Positions 21,605-30,121 of a stretch of DNA of 64,000 bases are shown here, piece after piece (positions within the stretch are counted from its first letter, which is position 1; each line of letters starts with the position of its first letter). The notes beneath the pieces are model-generated. The model was not told where the DNA came from, made no database searches, and worked only from the letters and a program-made list of their open reading frames with translations. Made by a program: the position numbers and the translations under genes. The stretch comes from Shewanella sp. NFH-SH190041 (GTDB taxonomy: Bacteria; Pseudomonadota; Gammaproteobacteria; Enterobacterales; Shewanellaceae). The stretch is taken from contig NZ_AP026070.1 in NCBI RefSeq assembly GCF_024363255.1, positions 1,364,001 through 1,428,000 on the forward strand, read 5' to 3'.

Positions 21605-22236
21605 TTCGCGGGCCAATAAGCGGTCAGGCCGCAGAGAATTTACTGCCCGGACAAAGCTGCGAGGTTGGTGGCATCCGGGTACGCAGTTTTGGCACTGCAG
21701 GTGATGGCGTTGGGGGGTATGGCGTGGTGTTGTTGCCAGTCATGGCGCGGGATTTACCCCAACTGCGTCGCTGGCGCAACAGTGATGATATCCGGTTGCA
21801 AATGGTGGATACCGGGCATATTGGTGCCCATCAACAAAGGTGTTGGTTTGAACATTGCCGCGAGCAAGGCGGTCAGCGCCATTGGGTACTGCGGGCGCAG
21901 CGCCAGCGTGCTGGGTATGTCAATTTGAAATCCCCAGAGCCAGCGGTATTGACAGGTCAAAGCCGGGTGGATACCGGATTGTATGTGGCGCCTTCTGCGG
22001 TGCGCCATCCTATGCTGGCGTTATCTGCGGCCTTGTGTCAGTTAGATTATGCCTTTGAGCTGCAGGGAGTACAGTCGGTTTGCACTCAAGTGCGGCAGGA
22101 TAATCATGCTGCATTGGGGCTGGATCAGTATCTGGGGTATCGGCAGGTTGGCCGCAGTGACGGTTTCATCCGCTTGGAGCTCAGTGATGAAAATTACCGG
22201 GTGGCAAGGGACAGATTGAGGAGATTTTATCGATGA
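21589..22236 (+). CDS. GNAT acetyltransferase, probable PseH
   Basis: A 215-residue protein whose second part is a GNAT domain, marked by RDLPQLRRWRNSDDIRLQM at the start and the C-terminal QDNHAALGLDQYLGYRQVG acetyl-CoA region. In pseudaminate synthesis PseH acetylates the 4-amino sugar from PseC, and no other gene here could do it, so context supports PseH. The first 45 residues do not look like the usual PseH start; they may be a linker or an over-extended start. The ATG overlaps pseI by 16 bp. Identity as an acetyltransferase is strong, the exact substrate is inferred. Confidence 0.78.
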   Translation: MGVDLIRGPISGQAAENLLPGQSCEVGGIRVRSFGTAGDGVGGYGVVLLPVMARDLPQLRRWRNSDDIRLQMVDTGHIGAHQQRCWFEHCREQGGQRHWVLRAQRQRAGYVNLKSPEPAVLTGQSRVDTGLYVAPSAVRHPMLALSAALCQLDYAFELQGVQSVCTQVRQDNHAALGLDQYLGYRQVGRSDGFIRLELSDENYRVARDRLRRFYR

Positions 22237-22463
22237 AAACACTGGAGCAGATTTTTGCTGTTGCCCTCGGGCTGGATGAGCAGCAGATCCATGATGATTT
22301 GGGCTATAACACCATTGCCCAGTGGGACAGTGTGGCCCATATGGGGTTGGTGGCCATGTTGGAAGATCACTTCGGGGTACTGCTCAGTGCCAATGACATT
22401 ATTGATATGAGCTCAGTGGCTCAGGCGCGGACAATTCTGCGTCGCAACGGCGCGCAACTCTAG
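22233..22463 (+). CDS. Acyl carrier protein
   Basis: A 76-residue acidic four-helix carrier with the phosphopantetheine serine at Ser33 in QWDSVAHMGLV. The start overlaps the previous gene by 4 bp, and its TAG shares a base with the GTG of the next gene. It is not the housekeeping AcpP, given its divergent sequence and position. With the ketoreductase and acyl-AMP ligase that follow, it likely carries a short or modified acyl group for sugar decoration. Confidence 0.9.
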   Translation: MKTLEQIFAVALGLDEQQIHDDLGYNTIAQWDSVAHMGLVAMLEDHFGVLLSANDIIDMSSVAQARTILRRNGAQL

Positions 22464-23212
22464 TGTTGTTTAATCCGTCGCTGGACGGTAAACAGATCCT
22501 GCTCACCGGGGCGACAGGCGGCATTGGTCGGGCTATCGCCCGTACGCTGGCCTCGCTGGGGGCCGGGCTATGGCTCAACGGCCGGGATGAGCAAGCCCTA
22601 TTGGGGGTGGCCGATGAGCTGGCTGCAGAGTTTAGTCTCAGTCCCAAAATCGTGGCGTTTGATGTTACGGATGCCAATGCGGTGCAGGTGGGGTTCAGTC
22701 AGATTTTTTCCCAAGGCGGGCTTGATGTACTGATTAATAATGCCGGCGTTATGTTGCCATCATTGCTGGGCATGGTGCGGGATGATGAGTTAGAGCAAAC
22801 ATTTGCCTGTAACAGTTTTGCTGTGCTGCATTGTTGTCAGTATGCCGCCAGATTAATGCAACGCCGAGGCGGTGGCTGCATTATCAATATGACCTCAGTG
22901 CTGGCCGCCAAAGGGGCTGCGGGGCAGAGTGTGTATGCGGGTAGCAAAGCGGCAGTGTGCGGTTTTACCAAGTCGCTGGCTAAGGAGCTAGCCGGCGATA
23001 ATATCCGCGTTAATGCGGTAGCGCCGGGCATGATAGCAACGCCCATGTTAGAGGCGCTTTCCAGTGAAGTGTATCAACAAACCCTGGATGGGATTGCTTT
23101 GGGGCGCATTGGTCAGCCAGACGATGTGGCTGCACTGGTGGCGTTTTTGGTATCCGATCTGGCTGGTTATATCACGGGGCAGGTTATTGATATTGATGGA
23201 GGCATGTTGTGA
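22463..23212 (+). CDS. SDR 3-oxoacyl-ACP reductase-like protein (FabG family)
   Basis: A 249-residue classical SDR. The NAD(P)-binding motif TGATGGIG is at residues 15-22, NNAG follows near residue 90, and the Ser-Tyr-Lys triad lies around SVYAGSKAAV. FabG-type enzymes reduce 3-ketoacyl-ACP to 3-hydroxyacyl-ACP. A dedicated ACP is immediately upstream, which favours an acyl-ACP substrate over a sugar. It starts with GTG, one base overlapping the ACP stop. Confidence 0.85.
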   Translation: MLFNPSLDGKQILLTGATGGIGRAIARTLASLGAGLWLNGRDEQALLGVADELAAEFSLSPKIVAFDVTDANAVQVGFSQIFSQGGLDVLINNAGVMLPSLLGMVRDDELEQTFACNSFAVLHCCQYAARLMQRRGGGCIINMTSVLAAKGAAGQSVYAGSKAAVCGFTKSLAKELAGDNIRVNAVAPGMIATPMLEALSSEVYQQTLDGIALGRIGQPDDVAALVAFLVSDLAGYITGQVIDIDGGML

Positions 23213-24753
23213 CGCAGGCGTTTATCAATAACAGGTTACTGGCCGCATTTTGCCCGGATAATCGGGCGCCTTTTTGGTGGGATAAGCAATCTGGCTGGCT
23301 CAGCTACGCCACGGCTGCGGCTGAAATCACGGCATTGCAGCAGCATTATACTAAGCCGCGACAACTGATCTATTTCCCCTTTGCCAATAGTCGGGCTCAT
23401 GTGCTGCAGTATTTGGCGGCGCTGGGGACAGGCCAAGTGCTGATGTTAGCCGACCCGGCATGGTCTGTATCTCAACATCAGCAAAATTGCACCCGCTTTG
23501 CCGTGGATGCCTGGGTGGATGATACCGGCCAATTACAATATGGCCGTTATGGCTGCGAGGGAGAGTTACCGGATAAGGCGGGGGCTGAACAAGATGCGAT
23601 CCATAACCAGTCCTTAGCTAGTGCTGCTATTGTAGCCGGTTCAACGCAACAAAATGTTGCTAAGCAAGCTTGTGACGAACACGCTCAGACCCATGCGCCA
23701 CTACACCCGCAGTTGACCCTATTATTGCCCACCTCAGGCAGTACTGGCAGTCATAAGTGGGTGCGGTTATCGGCTGCGAATATAACCAGTAATGCTGAGG
23801 CCATTGCCGCTTATCTGACCTTAACCGCTGCGGATCGCGCCATTACTTCACTGCCTTTTTTCTATGCCTATGGCTTGTCGGTATTACACAGTCAGCTAAT
23901 TGTTGGTGGGGCGATGGTGCATTGCCGGGCAACTATGCTGCAGCCAGCGTTCTGGCAATGTATGCGACAACATAATGTCTCCCATTTGGCCGGGGTACCA
24001 TTTTCATTTCAAATGATGCTACGCGCCGGGTTTGAGCGGGCCGATTATCCCGCACTGCGGGTGCTGACGCAGGCTGGTGGCAGATTGGTTCCTGAATTAG
24101 TGCGTCATTTTGCCACTGAAGCACTGCAACTGCAGCAGCGCTTTTTTGTGATGTACGGTCAGACAGAGGCTGCGCCGCGTATGGCTTGGCTGGCGGAGCA
24201 TGAAGCGGTGGATTACCCCGATGCCATTGGCCGCGCGCTGGCGGGTGGGGTGTTTATTTTGCGTGCTCTCGGTGCAGCTGACCATGGGGTTGATGATGTG
24301 GCCGATGATCTTAGCCGGGGGGAGCTTGTTTACCGAGGCCCTAATGTGATGATGGGCTATGCCAACGACAGAGCGATGCTGGCTCGTGGTAATGATTGTT
24401 CAGAGTTACTTACTGGGGATTTAGCGCGGCGGGATGGCCAAGGGCGTTATTACCTTTGTGGGCGAATAAGCCGTTTTATCAAACTTTACGGTCGGCGCAT
24501 TAATTTGGTGGATGTGGAAGCCTTTTTACACCGGGAGGGGCACACTAGTGCATGCCTTGCCAATGACGAGTTACTGGAGGTTGCATTGGAGGCTCCGGCC
24601 GTGTTGGCCCAGGTGCAAAAAAGCCTTTGCCGTTGGTTATCTTTGCCTCCAGGTGCGGTTCGTTTACATCAACTGACCGCATTGCCTCGTACCGCCAGTA
24701 TGAAGGTGGATTATCCCGCGTTAACCCGGCAGTTAAGCCGCGGTGCATCTTAG
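23209..24753 (+). CDS. AMP-forming acyl ligase
   Basis: A 514-residue adenylate-forming enzyme of the acyl-CoA synthetase superfamily. The P-loop-like signature TSGSTGSHK is at residues 175-183, YGQTEA is present, and the GDLARRDGQGRYYLCGR region precedes the C-terminal hinge. Such enzymes activate an acid as acyl-AMP and load it on CoA or a carrier protein; the ACP two genes upstream is the likely acceptor. An unusual insertion-like stretch rich in Ala and Gln lies near residues 120-165. It starts with GTG, overlapping the reductase by 4 bp. Confidence 0.87.
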   Translation: MTQAFINNRLLAAFCPDNRAPFWWDKQSGWLSYATAAAEITALQQHYTKPRQLIYFPFANSRAHVLQYLAALGTGQVLMLADPAWSVSQHQQNCTRFAVDAWVDDTGQLQYGRYGCEGELPDKAGAEQDAIHNQSLASAAIVAGSTQQNVAKQACDEHAQTHAPLHPQLTLLLPTSGSTGSHKWVRLSAANITSNAEAIAAYLTLTAADRAITSLPFFYAYGLSVLHSQLIVGGAMVHCRATMLQPAFWQCMRQHNVSHLAGVPFSFQMMLRAGFERADYPALRVLTQAGGRLVPELVRHFATEALQLQQRFFVMYGQTEAAPRMAWLAEHEAVDYPDAIGRALAGGVFILRALGAADHGVDDVADDLSRGELVYRGPNVMMGYANDRAMLARGNDCSELLTGDLARRDGQGRYYLCGRISRFIKLYGRRINLVDVEAFLHREGHTSACLANDELLEVALEAPAVLAQVQKSLCRWLSLPPGAVRLHQLTALPRTASMKVDYPALTRQLSRGAS

Positions 24754-24771
24754 GGGAGGGCAGACAGCACT

Positions 24772-25926
24772 ATGTCACAGTCACCCCAGAGTGTAGCGCC
24801 AATGATAACCTCAACGACGCCAGCTGATACTGACTCTACAGATGATATTGAGTCATCTTGGTCTATGCCTGATGCATTTGGGCTTGGTCAGCAGGATAAA
24901 GCTGCGCGGCTATTAGCGCGACTTAACCGCCTGACGGTACACCATGCCAACAATTGCCCTCCTTACCGGCAATTGTTGCAAGCATTTACGCTGTCACCAT
25001 CCAACACGGGCTACCAGTCGAGCAATGATTACAGTCAATTGCCTTATGTGGCATCTGGACTATTTAAAGCCGTAAGGTTACTCAGTGTTGCCGAAGCCGA
25101 TGTGCTGCGGGTAATGCGCTCTTCAGGTACGGGGGGGCAGGCATCACAGATAATACTCGACCGACAGACAGCTGCGGCTCAGAGCCAAGCATTGGTGACA
25201 ATAATGCAGTCATTTCTAGGGCCGGATCGTTTGCCTATGCTGCTATTTGAGCCCCCGGGATATGTCCATAGTCATGGCCGTTTCAGTGCCCGTGGTGCAG
25301 GCGTGCTGGGTATGGGGCTATTGGGGCGAGATCATCATTATGCGCTTAATGAGGATATGAGTCTGAACTGGGCGGTGATCAATCGTTTTACCGATCGCTA
25401 TGCCGGGCAAAGAACGCTGCTTTTTGGCCTCACTTTTGTTATCTGGCAGCAGGTTTTGCAAGTTTTAGCCAATCAACCGCGAACGTTAGCACTGGATGGC
25501 GGCATTTTAGTGCATGGCGGCGGCTGGAAAAAACTGCAGCATCAGGCGGTGGACAATCAGGCATTTAATCAGGTGTGTGCTGAACAGCTCGGTATCACCC
25601 AGGTGCATAACTATTACGGCATGATGGAGCAGGCAGGCTCAGTGTTTGTTAGCTGTGCCCAAGGGCATTTTCATGCGCCGCTGTGCAGTGATGTACTGGT
25701 GCGTCATCCCATTACTTTGATGCCACAGCCTGAGGGGGAAGCTGGGCTGCTACAGGTGCTGTCAGCCTTGCCGCTGAGCTACCCGGGACACAGTATTTTG
25801 ACTGAGGACTTAGGGATATTACTGGGAGAGGATGATTGTCCCTGTGGCAGGCGCGGGCGTTATTTTACTGTGCTGGGACGGCAACAGGGTTCGGAGGTGA
25901 AAGGATGCAGCGATACATTTTCTTAG
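24772..25926 (+). CDS. LuxE-like acyl-protein synthetase
   Basis: A 384-residue protein of the LuxE/acyl-protein synthetase family, related to adenylate-forming enzymes. The C-terminal half shows the typical YYGMMEQAGSVF and CPCGRRGRYFTVLGR segments. In luminous bacteria LuxE activates a fatty acid and passes it to LuxC. The next gene here is LuxC-like and overlaps by 22 bp, so the pair is kept together although no luciferase genes are present. Confidence 0.87.
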   Translation: MSQSPQSVAPMITSTTPADTDSTDDIESSWSMPDAFGLGQQDKAARLLARLNRLTVHHANNCPPYRQLLQAFTLSPSNTGYQSSNDYSQLPYVASGLFKAVRLLSVAEADVLRVMRSSGTGGQASQIILDRQTAAAQSQALVTIMQSFLGPDRLPMLLFEPPGYVHSHGRFSARGAGVLGMGLLGRDHHYALNEDMSLNWAVINRFTDRYAGQRTLLFGLTFVIWQQVLQVLANQPRTLALDGGILVHGGGWKKLQHQAVDNQAFNQVCAEQLGITQVHNYYGMMEQAGSVFVSCAQGHFHAPLCSDVLVRHPITLMPQPEGEAGLLQVLSALPLSYPGHSILTEDLGILLGEDDCPCGRRGRYFTVLGRQQGSEVKGCSDTFS

Positions 25927-27350
25927 CCGCTAGCGATAGTCAACCTGTGGGGTATGGTGTGATGGCTGCTTGGGCACCAAATGATCTGCCAAATGTTGAA
26001 CCGGGTGTTAAGCCTAGGAGTGAACTGGATTTTAAGCTTGAAGGCGGAGCACGCTTAGACCAAAACTTCAGTTTGCATAAGCGTCAGAGCCAGAGCCAGA
26101 AGCAGAGCCAAGATAAGCCGCTTTATGAATCTGTTGATGAAGACATTGCCGCGCCACATGATTGGCAGCAAGTCCCCGAGGTTGAACAGGTCTTGCCCGG
26201 CACAGACTGGCAAGATTTTACCCCTTCACCATTGCCTGCCTTTGCACCTGAGATCCTGAGTTTTCTGGCGCATTTGTCCCAGCGATTAATACAGGCCGGT
26301 ACACAACAGCCGGATTTGGCGGCATTGGGGTTTTTATTGCGTCCAGCACAGTTAGCTGCTCAGCAGCAACGCCTTGGAAATAATCATGCTCTTGGCTTGG
26401 TATTTCACTTGGTGCCTTCCAATGTGCCGGTAGTGGCATTTTATTCTTGGGCGATTGCACTGTTGCTGGGCAATGCCAATGTGGTGCGTTTGTCCTCCAA
26501 GCGTAGTGAGACACAACAGCAGATCCTAGCCATAGTGCAGCAACTACTGACGCAGCGCCGTTGGCAGGATATTGCCCGGCGTAACCGTTTTATCCGCTAT
26601 CGTCACTCAGATGATAGTGCGAATGACAGCACAACTAGTCACGATGAAGTGACCGCGTGGTTTAGTGCCCGCTGCCGCTTACGGGTGATTTGGGGCGGTG
26701 ATAATACGGTTGGTGCGGTGCGGGCAGTGCCCTTAGCCCCCCGTGCAGCTGAACTGGTGTTTGCCGATCGGCAATCAATCGCTGTGTTAGATAGCCGTTG
26801 GTTACGCTTGTGTTGTTCGGCGCAGTTAGCTGCCATCGCGGCCGGTTTACAACAAGATTGCTGTCGCTTCAATCAGCAAGCTTGTTCATCCCCCACCGGA
26901 TTTATCTGGTTGGGGCAGCCAGAGCCTGAGCTACGTAAACAATTATTGCAGATGATTTTTGCTCCCTTTGCTCACGATGCAGCCGCAGTGATGCAGCGTT
27001 TAGTCGGCTTGCAGCAGTATTTATGTTTATCTGCTGCACCTATTCATGTAGAGCAGTTGGCTGGGGTCAATATTGTTCAGCCGGGTAATGGGCCGTTATT
27101 ACAGCATGCTGGTGGCGGGGTAATTGCCGAGTGGGTACTTGATGATGCCCAGTGCCTCTTGGATATGCCGTGGGATATACAGACTTGTGTATTAGCCGGG
27201 GATGCATCATTACGCCAATTGCTATTGGCGCAGTGTGGAAGGTTGCAGTTGGATAGGGTGGTTCGGCCGGGACAGGCGTTGGCACTGGACTGGTATTGGG
27301 ATGGCATGGATTTACCCGCCCGGTTCAGCCGCAGTGCCAGACAAGGGTAA
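25905..27350 (+). CDS. LuxC-like acyl reductase
   Basis: An NADPH-dependent acyl-CoA or acyl-enzyme reductase of 481 residues. I start at the ATG at 25905, which has GGAGG seven bases before it; an upstream in-frame start would add 23 residues read from luxE sequence. HLVPSNVPVVAFYSWAIALL and VVRLSSKRSETQ are LuxC signatures, and Cys327 in QQACSSPTGF is the catalytic cysteine. A low-complexity Gln-Ser-Lys run lies near residues 60-70. Product would be an aldehyde. A MITE begins 8 bp after the stop. Confidence 0.87.
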   Translation: MQRYIFLAASDSQPVGYGVMAAWAPNDLPNVEPGVKPRSELDFKLEGGARLDQNFSLHKRQSQSQKQSQDKPLYESVDEDIAAPHDWQQVPEVEQVLPGTDWQDFTPSPLPAFAPEILSFLAHLSQRLIQAGTQQPDLAALGFLLRPAQLAAQQQRLGNNHALGLVFHLVPSNVPVVAFYSWAIALLLGNANVVRLSSKRSETQQQILAIVQQLLTQRRWQDIARRNRFIRYRHSDDSANDSTTSHDEVTAWFSARCRLRVIWGGDNTVGAVRAVPLAPRAAELVFADRQSIAVLDSRWLRLCCSAQLAAIAAGLQQDCCRFNQQACSSPTGFIWLGQPEPELRKQLLQMIFAPFAHDAAAVMQRLVGLQQYLCLSAAPIHVEQLAGVNIVQPGNGPLLQHAGGGVIAEWVLDDAQCLLDMPWDIQTCVLAGDASLRQLLLAQCGRLQLDRVVRPGQALALDWYWDGMDLPARFSRSARQG

Positions 27351-27357
27351 GGCTCTA

Positions 27358-27616
27358 GGGTCTGCTGACGTTTCGTGATTGAATTTTGTTCGAGATAAAA
27401 GCGTTTTAATCGCGGCGAGTGGTTTGCCGCCTAGTTATTCTAAGCAAGAACCGCTCAACAAAGAGTAAAACGCTTTTAGCTGAACCCATCGGGCAGCGTT
27501 TGAGGCTCCTTTCTACTGCGTTATCGGCTTATCAGGTAGCGCACTAGCAAAGCCTCTGCCTTGTATAAAGAATCCTCAAATCGCTGCAAAAACAAACTTG
27601 AAAGGTCAACAGACCC
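27358..27616 (+). mobile_element. MITE-like element, full copy 2 (259 bp), within the operon
   Basis: It runs from GGGTCTGCTGACG to GGTCAACAGACCC, with TA on both sides as a likely 2-bp target duplication. Internal arms TAAAAGCGTTTTA (27396-27408) and TAAAACGCTTTTA (27466-27478) are exact reverse complements, so a long hairpin can form. It has no coding capacity. It splits the glycosylation operon and could reduce or pause read-through to the downstream genes. Confidence 0.87.
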
Positions 27617-27688
27617 TAGCAAGAAAGAGCAGTATTTTTCATCTGGCCCAAACCGGAATGAGTGCCAAAACGACAGGAGTGAAACACA

Positions 27689-28684
27689 GTGCAAGGGAGT
27701 GCAAAACAGACCCGTTTGGAGAGCTTGGCCGCTGTCGGACCGGGGCAGAGTCACCCGCAACAGTATGTCCTGTTTGGATGTGGCAGTGGCGGGAAAACGG
27801 CCTTAGCTCGATTACAACGCGAAGGGGTGGCGGTCACAGCTCTATGTGATAACGATGCATCCCTGTGGGGACAGGAATATCAAGGCTTGCCGATTATGGC
27901 GCCGGCGGTATTACTTGGTAGTGAAACAGCCATTGCCAGCACCGCTGTGCCGACTTTAGTGGCAGGCCGGCACATTCACTGGCTGATTGCCAGTGGTTAT
28001 TCCCCGGCGATAGTGCAGCAGTTACAGCAGGCCGGCGTGTCAACTGATGCTATCTGCGTCTTACCTCAGCATTATTTAAAGTCATTTAATTTTTCCTATG
28101 CGCCGGCACGGATGCTGGCCGAAAACTTGCTTCTGTCTTGCTGTCACTATTTTGACCGACAACAACTGATGTATTGGCTGGATTTTGGCACCTTGCTGGG
28201 ATTGGTGCGAGATGGGGAGCTGATCCCTTGGGATTCAGATTTGGACTGTGCTATGCCCAAAGAGGATTTTGACCGTTTGTGTCAGCAGTTGCCTAAGTTG
28301 ACAGCAGTTTTATCCCGGGCGTTAGGGCGGGAGGTTACCGCTCGACTGATTGATGGGCAATTTGTGGCTCCCAGTCGGGTGCTGTTGACGGTGACATTGG
28401 TGGAGGCTGAATTGAATATGGATATTTTTTGTCGGGTATTTCCAAAAGATAAGGATGCTTTACCTACGACAATCGCCTTAGAAGATACCGCTGATACTGA
28501 TTGTGAAATCGAAATAATGTCCCGGCGGGTACCGGCTCAGGCCGCGTTTTTTCACCATGCCGAGCCGCTCTATTGGCGGGGCAGGCGTTTACACATCCCC
28601 GCCGGATTTGAACCGTACCTGAGCCATGTTTATGGACCTGATTGGCGTGTAGCGAACCGTAACTGGACCTTGCATACCCAGTAA
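27689..28684 (+). CDS. LicD-family transferase with N-terminal Rossmann-like domain
   Basis: A 331-residue two-part protein. The N-terminus (QYVLFGCGSGGKTALARLQ, LCDNDASLWG) is a small Rossmann-like domain often fused to glycan enzymes. The C-terminal part has LicD signatures YWLDFGTLLG (residues 162-171) and WDSDLD (181-186). LicD proteins transfer phosphocholine or related phospho-alcohols from CDP-donors to glycans. It starts with GTG behind AGGAG. A LicC-like nucleotidyltransferase three genes downstream is a plausible donor maker. The transferred group is unknown. Confidence 0.8.
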   Translation: MQGSAKQTRLESLAAVGPGQSHPQQYVLFGCGSGGKTALARLQREGVAVTALCDNDASLWGQEYQGLPIMAPAVLLGSETAIASTAVPTLVAGRHIHWLIASGYSPAIVQQLQQAGVSTDAICVLPQHYLKSFNFSYAPARMLAENLLLSCCHYFDRQQLMYWLDFGTLLGLVRDGELIPWDSDLDCAMPKEDFDRLCQQLPKLTAVLSRALGREVTARLIDGQFVAPSRVLLTVTLVEAELNMDIFCRVFPKDKDALPTTIALEDTADTDCEIEIMSRRVPAQAAFFHHAEPLYWRGRRLHIPAGFEPYLSHVYGPDWRVANRNWTLHTQ

Positions 28685-28769
28685 GACAGTGGAGCCAGCT
28701 GCGAGTAGTGCTGGCATAACAAGCGCTGAGCCAAATCGCGCATTGATAATGTGAAGACGGAGACCCCTT

Positions 28770-29528
28770 ATGACTCGATTACTGGTGGATGCACAGGACA
28801 GCCGACACAGTCTGGATAAAGCGGCAGTACGGCAGTTTTTTGATATCCGCGCCAATAAAGCCGCCACCCTGGGGTTAGACCGGGCGGTGATTTATCAGGA
28901 TAAACATCCTGAGTTAGCCCAAGCGCGGGATAAGGCGGAAAAGCAGCGTCTAAGACCATATTTGGCCCTGGCCGCGGATGACAGAGTACTGGATATCGGC
29001 TGCGGTACTGGCCGCTGGGCTGATGAAGTGCTACCCCAATGCGGGACATATCTTGGGGTGGATATCTGTGATGGTTTTATCCAGTTGGCGCGGGAGCGAT
29101 TTGCCCATTGTAGCCATGCCTGTTTTTGCCAACTGGGGGCGGAAGATGTCGGTTTATTACCGGCAGGGCCTGAAGAGCAATTCCAGTTAGTGCTGTCCAT
29201 GGGGGTGATGATTTACCTCAATGATGCGGAGCTGCAGCGGTATTTAGATGGCTTATGTCGTTTAGTCGCGCCGGGCGGGCGGGTTATTTTCCGTGAGCCG
29301 GTCGGGCTAGATAAGAAGCTGGTACTGAGTGAGCATTATTCAGCTGAAATGGGTCAGGATTATCACGCTATTTACCGCACTGAGGCTGAATTGCAGCAGT
29401 ATTTTGTCGCATCACTGGCTCGCTGCGGTTTTCGCTGCCGTGCCAGCGGCAATATGTTTGATGACAAGCTGAATAACCGTCAAGAAACCGGGCAGCAATT
29501 CTATCTGTTTGTACGGGAAGGCGCATGA
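28770..29528 (+). CDS. SAM-dependent methyltransferase
   Basis: A class I methyltransferase of 252 residues. SAM-binding motif I is VLDIGCGTG at residues 73-81, followed by GVDICDGF and the LVAPGGRVIFREPVG segment. The substrate cannot be told from sequence; its place between a LicD-like transferase and a phosphatase suggests a sugar, an amine or a phospho-alcohol head group. It is separated from the LicD-like gene by 85 bp and overlaps the phosphatase gene by 4 bp. Confidence 0.86.
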   Translation: MTRLLVDAQDSRHSLDKAAVRQFFDIRANKAATLGLDRAVIYQDKHPELAQARDKAEKQRLRPYLALAADDRVLDIGCGTGRWADEVLPQCGTYLGVDICDGFIQLARERFAHCSHACFCQLGAEDVGLLPAGPEEQFQLVLSMGVMIYLNDAELQRYLDGLCRLVAPGGRVIFREPVGLDKKLVLSEHYSAEMGQDYHAIYRTEAELQQYFVASLARCGFRCRASGNMFDDKLNNRQETGQQFYLFVREGA

Positions 29529-30121
29529 AAACGGCATTTTGCTTTGACTTAGATGGCACTGTCACCACCACGGAAATTTTGCCCTGTATCGCCTCTGAGT
29601 TGGATATTGCCGAGGAGATGGCGGTACTCACCCAAGCCACCATGGATGGACTGATTGATTTTCGGGCATCATTTCGGCTGCGGGTGAGGCTGCTTGCCAC
29701 AATTGCTCCGGGGCGGGTGCGGGATATTGTTGCTCAGGTGCCACTGGATCCTCATATCAGTGATTTTATCCGTCGCCGGACTGACTGTTTTGTGGTGTCG
29801 GGCAATCTGGCGCAGTGGATCAGCCCGATTATTGAGCAGTTGGATTGTGGCAGTTTTGCATCTCAAGCCGGAGATGGTGAAGGCGGACTGCAGCTTGAAC
29901 ATATCCTGGATAAGGGCGCAGCGCTTGATTGTTTGCGGCAACAGGGATTTGAACGCATTGTGGCGGTGGGGGATGGCATGAATGATTGCGCCATGTTTGA
30001 CCGGGCTGACATCGCCATCGCCTATGGTGGCGTGCATGCTCCGGTTGCGGGGTTAACCGCGCGGGCCGATTATCTGGTAAATAACGGGAGGAAGCTGTGT
30101 CAATTGTTACAAATGCTGTAA
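29525..30121 (+). CDS. HAD-family phosphatase (SerB-like)
   Basis: A 198-residue haloacid-dehalogenase phosphatase. The nucleophile motif is DLDGT (Asp8 and Asp10), the motif II region is FVVSGNLA, and the acidic motif is VGDGMNDCAMF. Size and layout match the SerB-like subclass that dephosphorylates small phospho-metabolites. The start overlaps the methyltransferase by 4 bp, and its end overlaps the nucleotidyltransferase by 25 bp, so the genes are coupled. Confidence 0.87.
   Translation: MKTAFCFDLDGTVTTTEILPCIASELDIAEEMAVLTQATMDGLIDFRASFRLRVRLLATIAPGRVRDIVAQVPLDPHISDFIRRRTDCFVVSGNLAQWISPIIEQLDCGSFASQAGDGEGGLQLEHILDKGAALDCLRQQGFERIVAVGDGMNDCAMFDRADIAIAYGGVHAPVAGLTARADYLVNNGRKLCQLLQML

Noticed and set aside
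22233-27350. A bioluminescence (lux) operon, from the LuxE-like and LuxC-like genes
   Set aside because: No luciferase (LuxA/LuxB) or LuxD is present, and the genes are coupled to pseudaminate genes with an ACP and ketoreductase.
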